Shown piece after piece: positions 17,487 to 27,496 of a stretch of 64,000 nucleotides of DNA; position 1 is the stretch's first letter; the number at the start of each line of letters is the position of its first letter. A program made the position numbers and the translations under genes. Source of the DNA: Thioclava sp. GXIMD4216 (GTDB taxonomy: Bacteria; Pseudomonadota; Alphaproteobacteria; Rhodobacterales; Rhodobacteraceae); contig NZ_CP149929.1 of NCBI RefSeq assembly GCF_037949285.1, positions 49,755-113,754 on the forward strand, in the 5' to 3' direction. The notes below the pieces were generated by a model, which saw only the letters and a program-made list of their open reading frames with translations, was not told where the DNA came from and did no database searches.

Positions 17487-18463
17487 TGGGTTTCCTGAAT
17501 GCGTTTCACCAGATCCTTAAGTTCGGGCGTGTTGGCATATTTGTCATAAAGCGGCGCCATCGCGTCGATATAGGGCTGCTTGTCGACATCCATGATCACC
17601 TCGGCCCCACCGGCCTTGACCTTCTCGATCGAGGCCTGAACCTGCTTGGCCCAGAGATCGCGCATCACCGGCACCGAGGCCTTGGCCGCCGCTTTTACCG
17701 CCGCCTGATCCTCGGGCGAGAGCCTGTCGAAGGTGCTCTTCGACATGGCAAGCACCTCGGGCATGATCAGATGCTGGTCATTGGTATAGTATTTGGCGAC
17801 CTCGGCATGGCCCGAGCTGTCATAGGAGGGGAAGTTGTTCTCGGCCCCGTCGATCACGCCGGTCTGGATCGCGGAATAGACTTCGCCATAAGGCATGGGG
17901 GTCGCATTGGCGCCAAGCGCATCCATCATATCGACGAAAACATCCGATTGCTGCACGCGGAACTTGAGGCCCTTGAGATCCGCGATGCTCTTCACCGGAT
18001 GCTTGGAATTGTAGAAGCTGCGCGAGCCGCCATCATAATAGGCCAGCACCACCAGATCATTGGGCTCGAAGGCCGCCGCGATCTCGTCCCCGATCGGGCC
18101 ATCGACGACATGGTGCATATGGTCTTCGGAGCGGAAGATATAGGGCAGCGAGACGACCTGCGTCTCGGGGATCATGTTGTTAAACGGCCCGAGGCTGGAA
18201 CGGACCATATCGATGACGCCGAACTGGGTCTGCTCGATCGAATCCTTTTCCTCGCCCAGCTGCGCCGAAGGGAAGACCTCGATGCAAAGCCGGCCGCCGG
18301 TCTTTTCCTCAAGCTGTTTGCCCATATATTTGACCGCCTCGACGGTCGGATAGCCATCGGGATGGGTATCGGCCGAGCGCAGTGTCGTCTCGCAGGCCAT
18401 TGCCCCGCCCGCGCAAAGCGTCGAGGCGGCAAGTGCTGCGATCATTGTGGTGTGAAGTGTCAT
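17483..18463 (-). CDS. TRAP transporter solute-binding protein, probable hexuronate
   Basis: 326 residues from the ATG at 18463, chosen because GGAGGAAATT precedes it and the protein then begins with a signal peptide (about residues 1-24, ending AMACE). DctP-fold blocks include [20 protein letters not shown] and [12 protein letters not shown], whose arginine usually salt-bridges the ligand carboxylate. It captures the sugar acid in the periplasm for the DctQM permease. Substrate is inferred from the operon. Confidence 0.9.
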   Translation of the reverse strand: MTLHTTMIAALAASTLCAGGAMACETTLRSADTHPDGYPTVEAVKYMGKQLEEKTGGRLCIEVFPSAQLGEEKDSIEQTQFGVIDMVRSSLGPFNNMIPETQVVSLPYIFRSEDHMHHVVDGPIGDEIAAAFEPNDLVVLAYYDGGSRSFYNSKHPVKSIADLKGLKFRVQQSDVFVDMMDALGANATPMPYGEVYSAIQTGVIDGAENNFPSYDSSGHAEVAKYYTNDQHLIMPEVLAMSKSTFDRLSPEDQAAVKAAAKASVPVMRDLWAKQVQASIEKVKAGGAEVIMDVDKQPYIDAMAPLYDKYANTPELKDLVKRIQETQ

Positions 18464-18643
18464 AATTTCCTCCCTTGATCGGCCCTTCAGGGGGCCTTTT
18501 GCAGTTTCCGGCAGCCGCAACCGACCGGTGATCTTGCGGACAAGGGGCATCCCCCTGCCCTGCGGCGCCACCCTTGCGCGTGGCGCCCGACCGGTGCGCG
18601 CCCCTCCTCCCGAGGCGCCCACCGGACTGTTCATGGCCGCCCC

Positions 18644-19507
18644 TCAGCCGATGGGGGCAAAGCCGTAAAGCTCCTGCGGATTGTCCACCAAAACCCGCTG
18701 GCGCGCCGCCAGATCGGGCAGCCAGCCAAGCGCCGTCTCGCAGAGCGCCTTGTCGCAGGGGTAAGCGTCGGTGGTGCGGGCGGCGTTATGCGGCCAGTTG
18801 GTGCCCCAGACGATGCGCTCGGGCGCATGGGCCGCGATCTCGCGGGCATAGACGGCCACATCGGCAAAATCCGGCCCGCCCCTGCGCGAGCTCTCATAGG
18901 CACCGGCGAATTTGTACCACATCCGCCCGCCATCAATGAGCCGCTTGAGCGCAGAGGTCTCATCGGCCCCCGCACCGGCAAAGAACTTGCCGTGATGATC
19001 CAGAACCCAGCGCGATTTCAGCATCTTGAGCCGCGGCTCTAGATCAAGGAGACGGTTGCCATCGAATTGCACCGCCAGCATCCAGCCCATCTCGGCGGCG
19101 CGCGCATCAACGGCCTCAAGCGCCGAAAGCCCCTGCGCGCCGCCGGGCAGATCCATGATCCTTGCGCCCACGACACCGGCCTGATCCAGTCGCGCCAGCT
19201 CGGCCTCTGGCGTCGCGCCCGAGATCACCGCAACCCCGCGCGCTACATCGCCCATCTCGCGCAGGCAGGCCAGAAGATTGCCATTGTCATTCTGATGCGC
19301 ATTGCCCTGCGTGATCACAACACGGTCGATCCCGAGCCAGCGCATCACGCGGCGATAGGCTCCGGCATCGGGCAGCGGCGCAGGCGGCAGGCCCGGCCCG
19401 CCCTCGCGCGCCGGAAATCCCGCCAGATACATATGCATCTGTGTGTCGATGGTGCCCTTGGGCAGGGCGGGCACAAGGGCCGCACCGTCGAGTTTGCGGG
19501 TGATCAT
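18644..19507 (-). CDS. gli: D-galactarolactone isomerase/hydrolase, amidohydrolase family
   Basis: 287 residues of the amidohydrolase-2 superfamily: the N-terminal metal-site block GTIDTQMHMYL, VLDHHGKFF in the middle, and WGTNWPHNA near the C-terminus. In Agrobacterium the enzyme encoded beside the cycloisomerase isomerises galactaro-1,5-lactone to the 1,4-lactone. Here the start overlaps the gci stop as ATGA, reproducing that pairing. Exact activity (isomerase or lactonase) is inferred from synteny and family. Confidence 0.8.
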   Translation of the reverse strand: MITRKLDGAALVPALPKGTIDTQMHMYLAGFPAREGGPGLPPAPLPDAGAYRRVMRWLGIDRVVITQGNAHQNDNGNLLACLREMGDVARGVAVISGATPEAELARLDQAGVVGARIMDLPGGAQGLSALEAVDARAAEMGWMLAVQFDGNRLLDLEPRLKMLKSRWVLDHHGKFFAGAGADETSALKRLIDGGRMWYKFAGAYESSRRGGPDFADVAVYAREIAAHAPERIVWGTNWPHNAARTTDAYPCDKALCETALGWLPDLAARQRVLVDNPQELYGFAPIG

Positions 19508-20646
19508 GCGCGATCCTCCTTGGGCGCGAATTCGGCCAGAGCGGCGCGGTCGATCTCGATCCCGAGGCCTGGGCCATCGGGGATGGCCAGCACACCGTTC
19601 ACATGCTCGATCGGCGTGGTGACGATGGCCTGACGGAAAGGGTTATGGGTGCGGTCGAATTCCATGATCGGCTCGAGCGGCGCACGACGCATGGGCGAGG
19701 GAACCATCGCCGCCATGAATTGCAGCGCCGCCGCGATATGCACCGCCGTCCCCCAGACATGCGGCACGACCCGCACGCCATGCAGCGCCGCCAGATCCGC
19801 GATGCGCCGCGCCTCGGTAAAGCCGCCGCAGCCCGCCAGATCGGGCTGGACGATATCGACCGCCCGCGTCTCGATGGGTTCGCGGAAGCCCCAGCGGGTA
19901 TGCCATGTCTCGCCGCCTGCAAGCGGGATCGGCTGACGCGCGCGCAGCTCGCGATAGGCGCCAAGCTGCTCGGGCACGACCGGCTCCTCGAACCAGTCGA
20001 TCCCGTATTCCGCCGCGGCCTGCCCGACCCGCATCGCCTCGATCGCGTCATAGCCATGATTGGCGTCGATCATCAGCCGCATCTCGGGACCGATCGCCTC
20101 GCGCACGGCGCGGATTACCCGCAGATCCTCCTCGACATCGAAGCCGATCTTGATCTTGCAGGCATGGAAGCCCGCCGCGCGGTGACCGGCCATCTCGGCG
20201 GCATTATCCTCCACGCGGTCCACCCCGTCGCGCTTGAACGAGCCCGTGGCATAGGCGCGGATCGTCTCGCGGAAGCGCCCGCCCAGAAGGGTCGAGACCG
20301 GCACGCCGAAATGCTTGCCCTTGATATCCCACAGCGCCATGTCGATGCCCGAGAGCGCCGTGACCGTCAGCCCGCGCTGGCCCTGATCGCGCAGCGCGTT
20401 ATAGAGCGTGGCCCAGATCTTCTCGGTCTCGAGCGGGTTCTGCCCGATCAGCCATTGCGCATAGGTGGCCACCACCGCCGCATTGGGGCGTGCGTGCCCC
20501 AGACATTCGCCCCAGCCGATCGTGCCATCGGCGCATTCGATCTCGACCAGAACATGGGTCCGGCGGTCAAAACGCATCGAGGCGCTTTCAAAGGCCGTTG
20601 TCAGCCTGTGGTCCAGAAGGTGCGTGCGCACCGCCACGATCTTCAT
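19504..20646 (-). CDS. gci: D-galactarolactone cycloisomerase
   Basis: 380 residues from the ATG at 20646, preceded by GGGAGGATGAC; the longer frame upstream lacks family similarity. Enolase superfamily, mandelate-racemase group: KIKIG carries the base lysine, and the metal ligands lie in IDANHGY, WFEEPVVPE and AGGETWHTR. It converts galactaro-1,4-lactone to 5-keto-4-deoxyglucarate by ring opening. It sits between KDG dehydratase and the lactone isomerase, as in Agrobacterium. Confidence 0.85.
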   Translation of the reverse strand: MKIVAVRTHLLDHRLTTAFESASMRFDRRTHVLVEIECADGTIGWGECLGHARPNAAVVATYAQWLIGQNPLETEKIWATLYNALRDQGQRGLTVTALSGIDMALWDIKGKHFGVPVSTLLGGRFRETIRAYATGSFKRDGVDRVEDNAAEMAGHRAAGFHACKIKIGFDVEEDLRVIRAVREAIGPEMRLMIDANHGYDAIEAMRVGQAAAEYGIDWFEEPVVPEQLGAYRELRARQPIPLAGGETWHTRWGFREPIETRAVDIVQPDLAGCGGFTEARRIADLAALHGVRVVPHVWGTAVHIAAALQFMAAMVPSPMRRAPLEPIMEFDRTHNPFRQAIVTTPIEHVNGVLAIPDGPGLGIEIDRAALAEFAPKEDRA

Positions 20647-20740
20647 GTCATCCTCCCTCCCGCAGGCCCCCAAGCAAGGGGCCTGCCCTGCGGCGCAGAG
20701 CGTGTCCGCACCGCGCCTTGTCAGACAAGTTCACCGCATC

Positions 20741-21679
<939 letters not shown>

Positions 21680-21700
21680 CTACGCCCGCTCTCCTCGGGC

Positions 21701-21754
21701 TTGTATGACAAATAATCCCATAAATCCGAATCTGTCAACAAACTTGTATGATGT
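21701..21754. promoter_or_regulatory. Two GntR/FadR-type operators upstream of kdgD
   Basis: TTGTATGACAA (21701-21711), a TTGT-ATG-ACAA palindrome, and TTGTATGATGT (21744-21754) share the element TTGTATGA. They lie in the AT-richer gap between gntR and kdgD. The same element, in the opposite orientation, appears upstream of gntR. This spacing fits repression by the neighbouring FadR-type GntR protein; binding is inferred. Confidence 0.6.
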
Positions 21755-21773
21755 ATATGCAGGATCGCGCCGC

Positions 21774-22511
21774 TTACCGCAGGATGGCCCGATAGCGCAG
21801 ATAGCTGCCCTTCAGATGGGTGCGCATCGCTGTGCGGGCAGCCTCTTCATCGCGGTCAAGGATCGCCTGCACGATGCGGTCATGTTCGGCACTGATCTGC
21901 GCAAGATAGTCGCGGGAACTCGGCTCGTCTTTCGGCTCGCCCGCGCCCAAAGCTGCACGCGGAATGATGCCGGTGCCGATGAATTCCAGAAATTCGGGAA
22001 AGCGGGGATTGCCGGTCGCGCGGGCAATAGCCAGATGCAGCCGGTAATCGGCCTCGCCGGTCGGCAGCCCTTGGGCCACCGCCTCACGAAAGCCTGCATT
22101 GGCCTCCAGCAGCGCCTCTTCCCATTGCGGAACAAGCCTTTGGGCGGCAAGGGCTGCGGCCTCGGATTCGATGGCATTGCGCAATTCCAGCAGCTCGATC
22201 GTCGAGGAGACACGCTGCGGATCAAGATTGCGGAACGGCATGGCCACGGGCGCTTCGGGGGCCAGCACAAAGACCCCCGCCCCCTGCCGTGCCTCCACCA
22301 GCCCCTCCGAGCGCAGCGCCGCGATGGCCTCGCGCACGACCGTCCGGCTGACCCCATGCGCCTTGGTCAGCGCACTTTCGCTGGGCAGCCTCGCGCCGGG
22401 GGCGACATGCCCCGCCGCGATCTCGGCACGCAATGCCTCCGCCAGCTTCGCGACAAGGGTCTGGCGTTGCCCCCGTTCGCCTTTGGCCGAAGCCGCGTCG
22501 GTCTTGCTCAT
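21774..22511 (-). CDS. GntR-family (FadR subgroup) regulator of uronate catabolism
   Basis: 245 residues. Winged helix at about 15-80 (GARLPSESALTKAHGVSRTVVREAI split over the HTH) and an all-helical FCD ligand-binding domain at about 95-240 with the metal-ligand pattern DYRLHLAIARATGN and ISAEHDRIVQAI. The start at 22511 is preferred over 22517 because GGGAGG then sits 6 nt upstream. First gene of the uronate gene row. Its effector is probably a pathway intermediate or the uronate. Confidence 0.88.
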   Translation of the reverse strand: MSKTDAASAKGERGQRQTLVAKLAEALRAEIAAGHVAPGARLPSESALTKAHGVSRTVVREAIAALRSEGLVEARQGAGVFVLAPEAPVAMPFRNLDPQRVSSTIELLELRNAIESEAAALAAQRLVPQWEEALLEANAGFREAVAQGLPTGEADYRLHLAIARATGNPRFPEFLEFIGTGIIPRAALGAGEPKDEPSSRDYLAQISAEHDRIVQAILDRDEEAARTAMRTHLKGSYLRYRAILR

Positions 22512-22570
22512 GAACATCCTCCCTGAACATGCGGGGAGGTGGAGGCAGGATCGCCCTCCGCTCCCTCACA

Positions 22571-22595
22571 GATAAGTCAGACAACTTATCATACA
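22571..22595. promoter_or_regulatory. Operator-like repeat upstream of gntR
   Basis: GATAAGT (22571-22577) and ACTTATC (22584-22590) form a perfect inverted repeat with a 6-bp spacer. The adjoining TCATACA (22589-22595), read on the other strand, is TGTATGA, matching the kdgD operators. It probably mediates autoregulation by GntR. Confidence 0.5.
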
Positions 22596-22728
22596 GGATC
22601 GGGGGAAAACGCAACCTTTTCCTTGCCCCGCCCCTAGGTGGTCCGGCCTTGCAACCCGCCGGAGGGGTCGGTGCGCATACAGGGCCGAATGGCGGGTAGA
22701 TGACGTTTTTCACAAAAACAACAGGGCC

Positions 22729-23577
22729 TTAGACGGATATGGCCTGCGGCACCCAGAATGTATCCTCCTCCAGCCGCCCGAGCCGCTGGAGCGTGTCGAA
22801 GACCGCAGGGCTTGCGCCCAGCACGGGGGCAGGGATCATCAGCCCCTCGTCCAGATCGAAGGGGCGGACCCTGCCACCGGCTTCCTCGATCAGGCAATGG
22901 GCCGCGATACAGTCCCAGACATTCATCCGCGGCTCCAGATAGGCAATCAGCCGCCCCGCCGCGACCCAAGCCAGCATGAGCGCGCCGGACCCGTAGCGCA
23001 CCCACGCGCCGCCTGCCGCGCCGAATTCGGCAAGGAAGGTGCCGAAGCTCCGGTTCGAGATGCGGTCATTCGCCCCGATCCCCACCAGCCCGTCGGCCAG
23101 CGTCCGCGCCTGCGCCACACGGATCGGGCGGTCATTCAGCGTGGCCCCCTGCCCGCGCAGGGCAAGATAGCTCTCGGCCAGCATCGGCACCTCGATCGCC
23201 CCGACCAAAGGCCCCTGCGCATCGACAAGCCCGATCGAGACGCACCAGCCGGGCATGCCCGCAAGAAACGGTGCCGTGCCATCGATCGGGTCGATGATCC
23301 ATGTAAAGCCCGAGCGCCCGGCGCGGCACCCGTCTTCCTCGCCCACCAGCGCATCCTCGGGGAAGCGCGCGGCGATGGCGGTGCGGATCATGCGCTCCAC
23401 CGCGCGGTCGGCCTCGGAGACGAGGTCATGGGCCGAGCGTTTGGTCTCGATATCCAGTTCGGAGCGGCGCAGGAAATAGCTGCGCGCCAAGGCGCCGGCA
23501 TTCTGCGCGAGCTCTTTGGCAAAGCGCGCGCGGTCTGCCACCGTTCCGGCGGTGGCCGCAGGGTCTGTATCTGTCAT
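22729..23577 (-). CDS. Inositol-monophosphatase-family phosphatase
   Basis: 282 residues. The metal-binding motifs of the family are present: GEEDG, DPIDGTAPFLAGMPGWCVSIG and the C-terminal WDCIAAHCLIEEAGG. It hydrolyses phosphomonoesters with Mg2+; family members act on inositol phosphates, histidinol phosphate or PAP, and the sequence does not decide. The start is the ATG at 23577, 26 bp after the stop of a truncated ABC ATPase in the same direction, so the gene was probably once part of a transporter operon now lost. Confidence 0.85.
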   Translation of the reverse strand: MTDTDPAATAGTVADRARFAKELAQNAGALARSYFLRRSELDIETKRSAHDLVSEADRAVERMIRTAIAARFPEDALVGEEDGCRAGRSGFTWIIDPIDGTAPFLAGMPGWCVSIGLVDAQGPLVGAIEVPMLAESYLALRGQGATLNDRPIRVAQARTLADGLVGIGANDRISNRSFGTFLAEFGAAGGAWVRYGSGALMLAWVAAGRLIAYLEPRMNVWDCIAAHCLIEEAGGRVRPFDLDEGLMIPAPVLGASPAVFDTLQRLGRLEEDTFWVPQAISV

Positions 23578-23603
23578 GATATGTCTCGCAATCTTTGGAA
23601 ATG

Positions 23604-23850
23604 TCAGGGCAGGAGCGCCAGCCCCGTCGCACGGAAGCTCAGCGCCAGATGACTGCCCACCGCATAGGGTGTGGCATTGGCATGGTCGATCGCGAAGAGC
23701 TGGCCCAGCTCGCTCTCGATCTCGTATTCCACATGATCGCCCAGATAGGCGGCGCTGCGCACACGGCCCGTCATGGTCTGGGGCGGTGCCGCGCGACCAG
23801 TCTCGGGGCCAGACAGCGAAATGGCATTGGCGCGCACGGAAAGACGCGCG
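23604..23850 (-). pseudogene. C-terminal (TOBE) fragment of an ABC transporter ATPase
   Basis: About 80 codons resembling the TOBE end of PotA/UgpC-type ATPases (RLSVRANAISLSGPE and YLGDHVEYEIESELGQL). Walker and signature motifs are absent, and the frame ends in an opposed LacI fragment near 23850. It is the 3' relic of a transporter ATPase that stood upstream of the phosphatase gene. Confidence 0.65.
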
Positions 23851-24177
23851 GGCATGACCGCCTTCACCACCCTGCGCCGCGCCGGATGCCACAGGCTTGC
23901 CCTTGTGTACTCGGCGGCGGGCACGCCCAGCCTTGCGGGGCGGGTCGCGGGCTTCCGGCAGGCCGCCCTTGCGGTGCCCGAGGCGCTGTCGGTGATCGGC
24001 TTTGACGATATCGCGCAGGCCGGTTGGGAAAGCTATGCCCTGAACACCTTTGCCCAGCCCACCGCCGAGATCGTCGCGAAGGCGGTCGAATGGCTGACCA
24101 CCCCCGAGAGTGACACGCGCATGGTCCAACTTCCGGTCCGGATGGTCTGGCGCAAAAGCGTGCGCCTGCCCGCCTGA
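23851..24177 (+). pseudogene. C-terminal fragment of a LacI-family regulator
   Basis: The frame reads GCHRLALVYSAAGTPSLAGR, then VPEALSVIGFDDIAQAGWE, the conserved C-terminal core of LacI-type sugar sensors, with a small deletion between GFRQAALA and VPEAL. It ends normally at 24177. The HTH and most of the sensor domain are missing. It meets the ABC ATPase fragment head to head, which points to a deletion that fused two truncated genes. Confidence 0.7.
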
Positions 24178-24254
24178 GCTGCCCGCCTGAGCCTGCCCGC
24201 CTCTGGCGGACCCCCGCGCCTGCCCCAAGCGGGCGGGGGGCTGCGGCGCGGGGG

Positions 24255-24271
24255 TGTTCAGTATGCGAACA
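24255..24271. promoter_or_regulatory. IclR-like inverted repeat upstream of the fatty-acid transporter
   Basis: TGTTC (24255-24259) and GAACA (24267-24271) form an inverted repeat with a 7-bp spacer; ATACGAAC follows nearby at about 24302. The arrangement resembles IclR-type operators. It lies about 165 bp upstream of the TTG start of the transporter gene. No matching regulator is adjacent, so the role is speculative. Confidence 0.35.
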
Positions 24272-24436
24272 TCTCCTGCCCGTATTTGAACAACGCTCAA
24301 CATACGAACGATACAGCTTCTCCGCCCCGCCCCCGCGGCATAGCCTTGCGCAAGGAGGAGGAGCCTGCGGCCGTCCGGCCAAGCCGGAATACGGCACCTG
24401 CCGCCGCCATGCCCCACGGGACCGGAGGAGGAACCA

Positions 24437-25750
24437 TTGGATTTTATAACACGTTTTTCGGTACGTCTTGTCGAACGTTACCTGCCAAGCGCCTTCGTAC
24501 TGGCACTGGCGCTGACCGCGATTGTCTTCGTGCTGGGGATCGGCGTCGAGGGCCGCTCGGCGATGGAGATGGCCTGCTATTGGGGCGACGGCTTTGCGGG
24601 GCTGTTCAAATTCGCCATGCAGATGACGCTGGTGCTGCTGACGGGCTATATTCTGGCGATGACACCGGTGGTGCAGCGGATGATCGGGGCCTTGGCGGCA
24701 CAGGCCAGCACGCCGCGTCAGGCGCTGGTCATCGTGATCGTGACGAGCTTTGTGTGCTATTACCTCAACTGGGGGTTCGGCATGGTGGCAGGCGCGGTTC
24801 TGGCACGCGAGGTCGGGCGCCGTGTCGCGGTGCATTTTCCGCTGATCGTCGCGGCAGCCTATGGCGGCGAGCTGGTGCGCGGCCCGTCCTCCTCGATCCC
24901 GCTGGTCATCGCCACACCGGGGCATTTCATGGAAAGCAAGATCGGCATCGTCTCGGTGGCACAGACTCTTTACGCGCCGTGGAATATCGCGCTGACACTG
25001 GCGCTTCTGGCGGTGCTTGTCGGGTTCTTCCTGATGCAGAAGCAGCCGCCCTGCCCGCGCCTGCTACATGAAGAGGCCCCGAAGGCACCGCAAGAGACCC
25101 CCGACAGGGCCGCCCCGAGCCCCGCCGAACGGGTCGAGCATAGCCGTCTGCCCACTCTGGCATTGGGGCTTCTGGTGCTGACCTATCTGGCCGGCCAGAT
25201 CGCCGAGAGCCGTTTCGCGATCACCTTGGACACGGTGATCCTGCTCTTTCTGGCGCTGGGGCTGGTGCTGCATCCCAATGCCGATGCCTATACCGCTGCC
25301 GCCCGTAAAGCCGTGACCGCTGCGGCGGGGATCATCGTGCAGTTCCCGCTTTATGCAGGGATTGCGGGGATGATGACGGCCTCCGGTCTGGTGACCAGCT
25401 TTTCCAACACGATCATCTCCGTGGCCACGCCCGAAAGCTTTCCGCTGCTGACCTTCCTCTCGGCGGGGCTGGTCAACCTGTTCATCCCCTCGGGCGGCGG
25501 GCAATGGGCCATTCAGGGGCCGATCGTGATGGAGGCGGCCTATGCGCTCGGGGCCAATCCCGCGCATACGATCATGGCCTTCACATGGGGCGATGGCTGG
25601 ACGAACCAGATCCAGCCCTTCTGGGCGCTGCCGCTGCTGGGGGTGGCGGGGCTATCGGCACGCGATATCATGGGATATCTGGTGATCTGGCTGGGCCTGT
25701 CGGGCGTGCTGATCGCGGGCACATTCACCGCCCTTGCCGTCTTGGGCTGA
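24437..25750 (+). CDS. atoE: Short-chain fatty acid transporter (AtoE family)
   Basis: 437 residues with about 11-12 membrane helices. Blocks RGPSSSIPLVIATPGHF and LFIPSGGGQWAIQGPIVMEA are characteristic of AtoE, a predicted butyrate/acetoacetate permease. The start is a TTG at 24437, supported by GGAGGA 5 nt upstream; no ATG fits. It stands alone, convergent with the fused ABC permease gene (24 bp between stops). A cytoplasmic loop at about 205-235 is rich in proline and charged residues. Confidence 0.85.
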   Translation: MDFITRFSVRLVERYLPSAFVLALALTAIVFVLGIGVEGRSAMEMACYWGDGFAGLFKFAMQMTLVLLTGYILAMTPVVQRMIGALAAQASTPRQALVIVIVTSFVCYYLNWGFGMVAGAVLAREVGRRVAVHFPLIVAAAYGGELVRGPSSSIPLVIATPGHFMESKIGIVSVAQTLYAPWNIALTLALLAVLVGFFLMQKQPPCPRLLHEEAPKAPQETPDRAAPSPAERVEHSRLPTLALGLLVLTYLAGQIAESRFAITLDTVILLFLALGLVLHPNADAYTAAARKAVTAAAGIIVQFPLYAGIAGMMTASGLVTSFSNTIISVATPESFPLLTFLSAGLVNLFIPSGGGQWAIQGPIVMEAAYALGANPAHTIMAFTWGDGWTNQIQPFWALPLLGVAGLSARDIMGYLVIWLGLSGVLIAGTFTALAVLG

Positions 25751-25774
25751 GCCCCGCCTGCCATCCGGCCCCGC

Positions 25775-27496
25775 CTAGCGCCGCAGCAGCGCCGCCAGCG
25801 ATACCCCCAGCACCGAAAGCAGCGCCAAGGCCGCCACCGGCATCAGCACCGCCAGGGGCGCGCGTTCGACATAGGGCAGCATATCGGCCAGAACGAGACC
25901 CCATTCCGGTGCCGGAGGTCTGGCCCCCAGCCCCAGAAAGCCCAGAGCCGCCAGCGCCAGCGCGATCCCCGGCAGGCGCAGCATCGCGTGGCGCGTCACG
26001 GGGGCCAGCACCTCGGGCAGGATCGAGCGCGGGATCAGCCGCAGCGGCCCCACCCCCAGCACCGGCGCGATGGCGATATGCGGCTTGGCGCGCGCCTCGG
26101 CCACCAGCGCCGCCGTATGCGCCGCAAGCGGGGCCCAGGCAACGGCGCTCACCGCCACCAGCGCGCCCATCGCGCTTGGCCCCATCGCCGCCACGGTGAC
26201 CAGCGCGGCCATCGTGGGCGGCGTGGCCTTGGTGACCTCGATCAGGCCGATGCTCAGGCGCGGCACCATCCCCATGAGAAGCCCCAGACACAGCGCGATC
26301 CCTGTCGCCAGAACCGCCATGCCGATGGTCGAGAACGCCCCATGCGCGATGCGCGCCAGCACGTCGCGGCCCAGCCCGTCCGCCCCCAGCGGCAGCGCGG
26401 GGCCAGGGGCCTGCAGCCGCAGATACTGCGCGCTGAACGGATCGCGCGGCAGCCCCCAAAGCACCAGCCCCGCCAGCAGCAGGACCACCAGCAGCGGCAC
26501 CAGCCACAGGCGCCGGTCGGGAGGCGCGCTTTGCGGCGGGGTGACCGGCAGCGCCCCCAGCGTCAGCGCCCGCCCCAGCAGCGCCACGCGGATCAGGTTG
26601 GCCAGAATGCCGATGGCCAGCGCATTGAGCAGCAAAAGCAGCAAACCGGCCTGCAAGGCGGGCAGATCCTGCGCCGAGGCCGCCCCCAGCACCGCCCGCC
26701 CCAGCCCCGGAATGGAAAACACCTTTTCGACAGCGATCGCCCCTCCGGTCATCGCCACCATGATCATGCCGATCTGCGGCATCAACGCCGGAAGGCTGCG
26801 GCGCAGCACCGCCCGCGCGATCCGCGCGCGGCTGATCCCCGCACAGGCCCAGCTGGCAATCCATGCCTCGTGGAAACTGGCCGCAAGCGCCTGCCCCAGC
26901 AACCGCCCCAGCAGACCGCCCCCCGGCAGCCCCAAGGCCAGCGCAGGCAGCACCACATGCGAGCATCCCTGCCAGCCATAGGGCGGAAACCAGCCCAGCC
27001 AGACCGAGAACACCACCAGAAACAGCGCCGAGAGCATAAATTCGGGCAGCGCGGTCAGGGTGGCGGCCAGCACGCCCGCGGTCTGTGTCGGGCGCCCGTG
27101 AAGGCCCCGCAACAGCACCGGCAGCGCGATCAGCCCCGCACAGCACAGCGCCACGCCGAAGGCCGCCGCCATCAGCGTCCATGACACCGCAAGCGCCCCC
27201 AGCATCCCCTGCAGCACGGGCGCGCCCGAGATCCACGACACCCCCCAATCGCCGCGCACCAGCCCCGCCAGCCACTGGCCCAGATGCACCCAGGGCCCGT
27301 CGGCCAGACCCAGCTGGGCACGGATCGCGGCCAGCGCCTCGGGGGTGGGGGTCTGCTCGCCCATCCGCGCCCGCAGCAGGCTCGCCGCCGGATCGCGCCC
27401 CGAGATCCACGGCAGCATCCCCACCAGCCCCATCACCGCACAAAGCGTCCCCGCACGCGACAGCGCGGGGAGCACCGCCCGCCCCCTGCCGGTCAT
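25775..27496 (-). CDS. Fused DppB-DppC-type ABC permease
   Basis: 573 residues carrying both permeases of an oligopeptide/nickel/metallophore importer in one chain. The first half (about 1-310) is DppB-like (FPPYGWQG, FSIPGLGRAVLGAAS); the second (about 330-573) is DppC-like (PLGADGLGRDVLARIAHGA, ALGFLGLGARPPAPEWG). Normally these are two genes of about 310 and 280 codons. No frameshift or stop lies between the halves, and the linker (about 311-330) is short and proline-rich. The start overlaps the binding-protein stop as ATGA. Last gene of a four-gene importer operon preceded by a Zur-like box. Confidence 0.88.
   Translation of the reverse strand: MTGRGRAVLPALSRAGTLCAVMGLVGMLPWISGRDPAASLLRARMGEQTPTPEALAAIRAQLGLADGPWVHLGQWLAGLVRGDWGVSWISGAPVLQGMLGALAVSWTLMAAAFGVALCCAGLIALPVLLRGLHGRPTQTAGVLAATLTALPEFMLSALFLVVFSVWLGWFPPYGWQGCSHVVLPALALGLPGGGLLGRLLGQALAASFHEAWIASWACAGISRARIARAVLRRSLPALMPQIGMIMVAMTGGAIAVEKVFSIPGLGRAVLGAASAQDLPALQAGLLLLLLNALAIGILANLIRVALLGRALTLGALPVTPPQSAPPDRRLWLVPLLVVLLLAGLVLWGLPRDPFSAQYLRLQAPGPALPLGADGLGRDVLARIAHGAFSTIGMAVLATGIALCLGLLMGMVPRLSIGLIEVTKATPPTMAALVTVAAMGPSAMGALVAVSAVAWAPLAAHTAALVAEARAKPHIAIAPVLGVGPLRLIPRSILPEVLAPVTRHAMLRLPGIALALAALGFLGLGARPPAPEWGLVLADMLPYVERAPLAVLMPVAALALLSVLGVSLAALLRR

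Noticed and set aside
24437..24455. TTTTATAACA at the start of the fatty-acid transporter as a fourth Zur box
   Set aside because: Only one half-site (TATAACA, 24445-24451) matches; the left arm has almost no identity with TGTTATA, and it lies inside the coding sequence after the TTG start.
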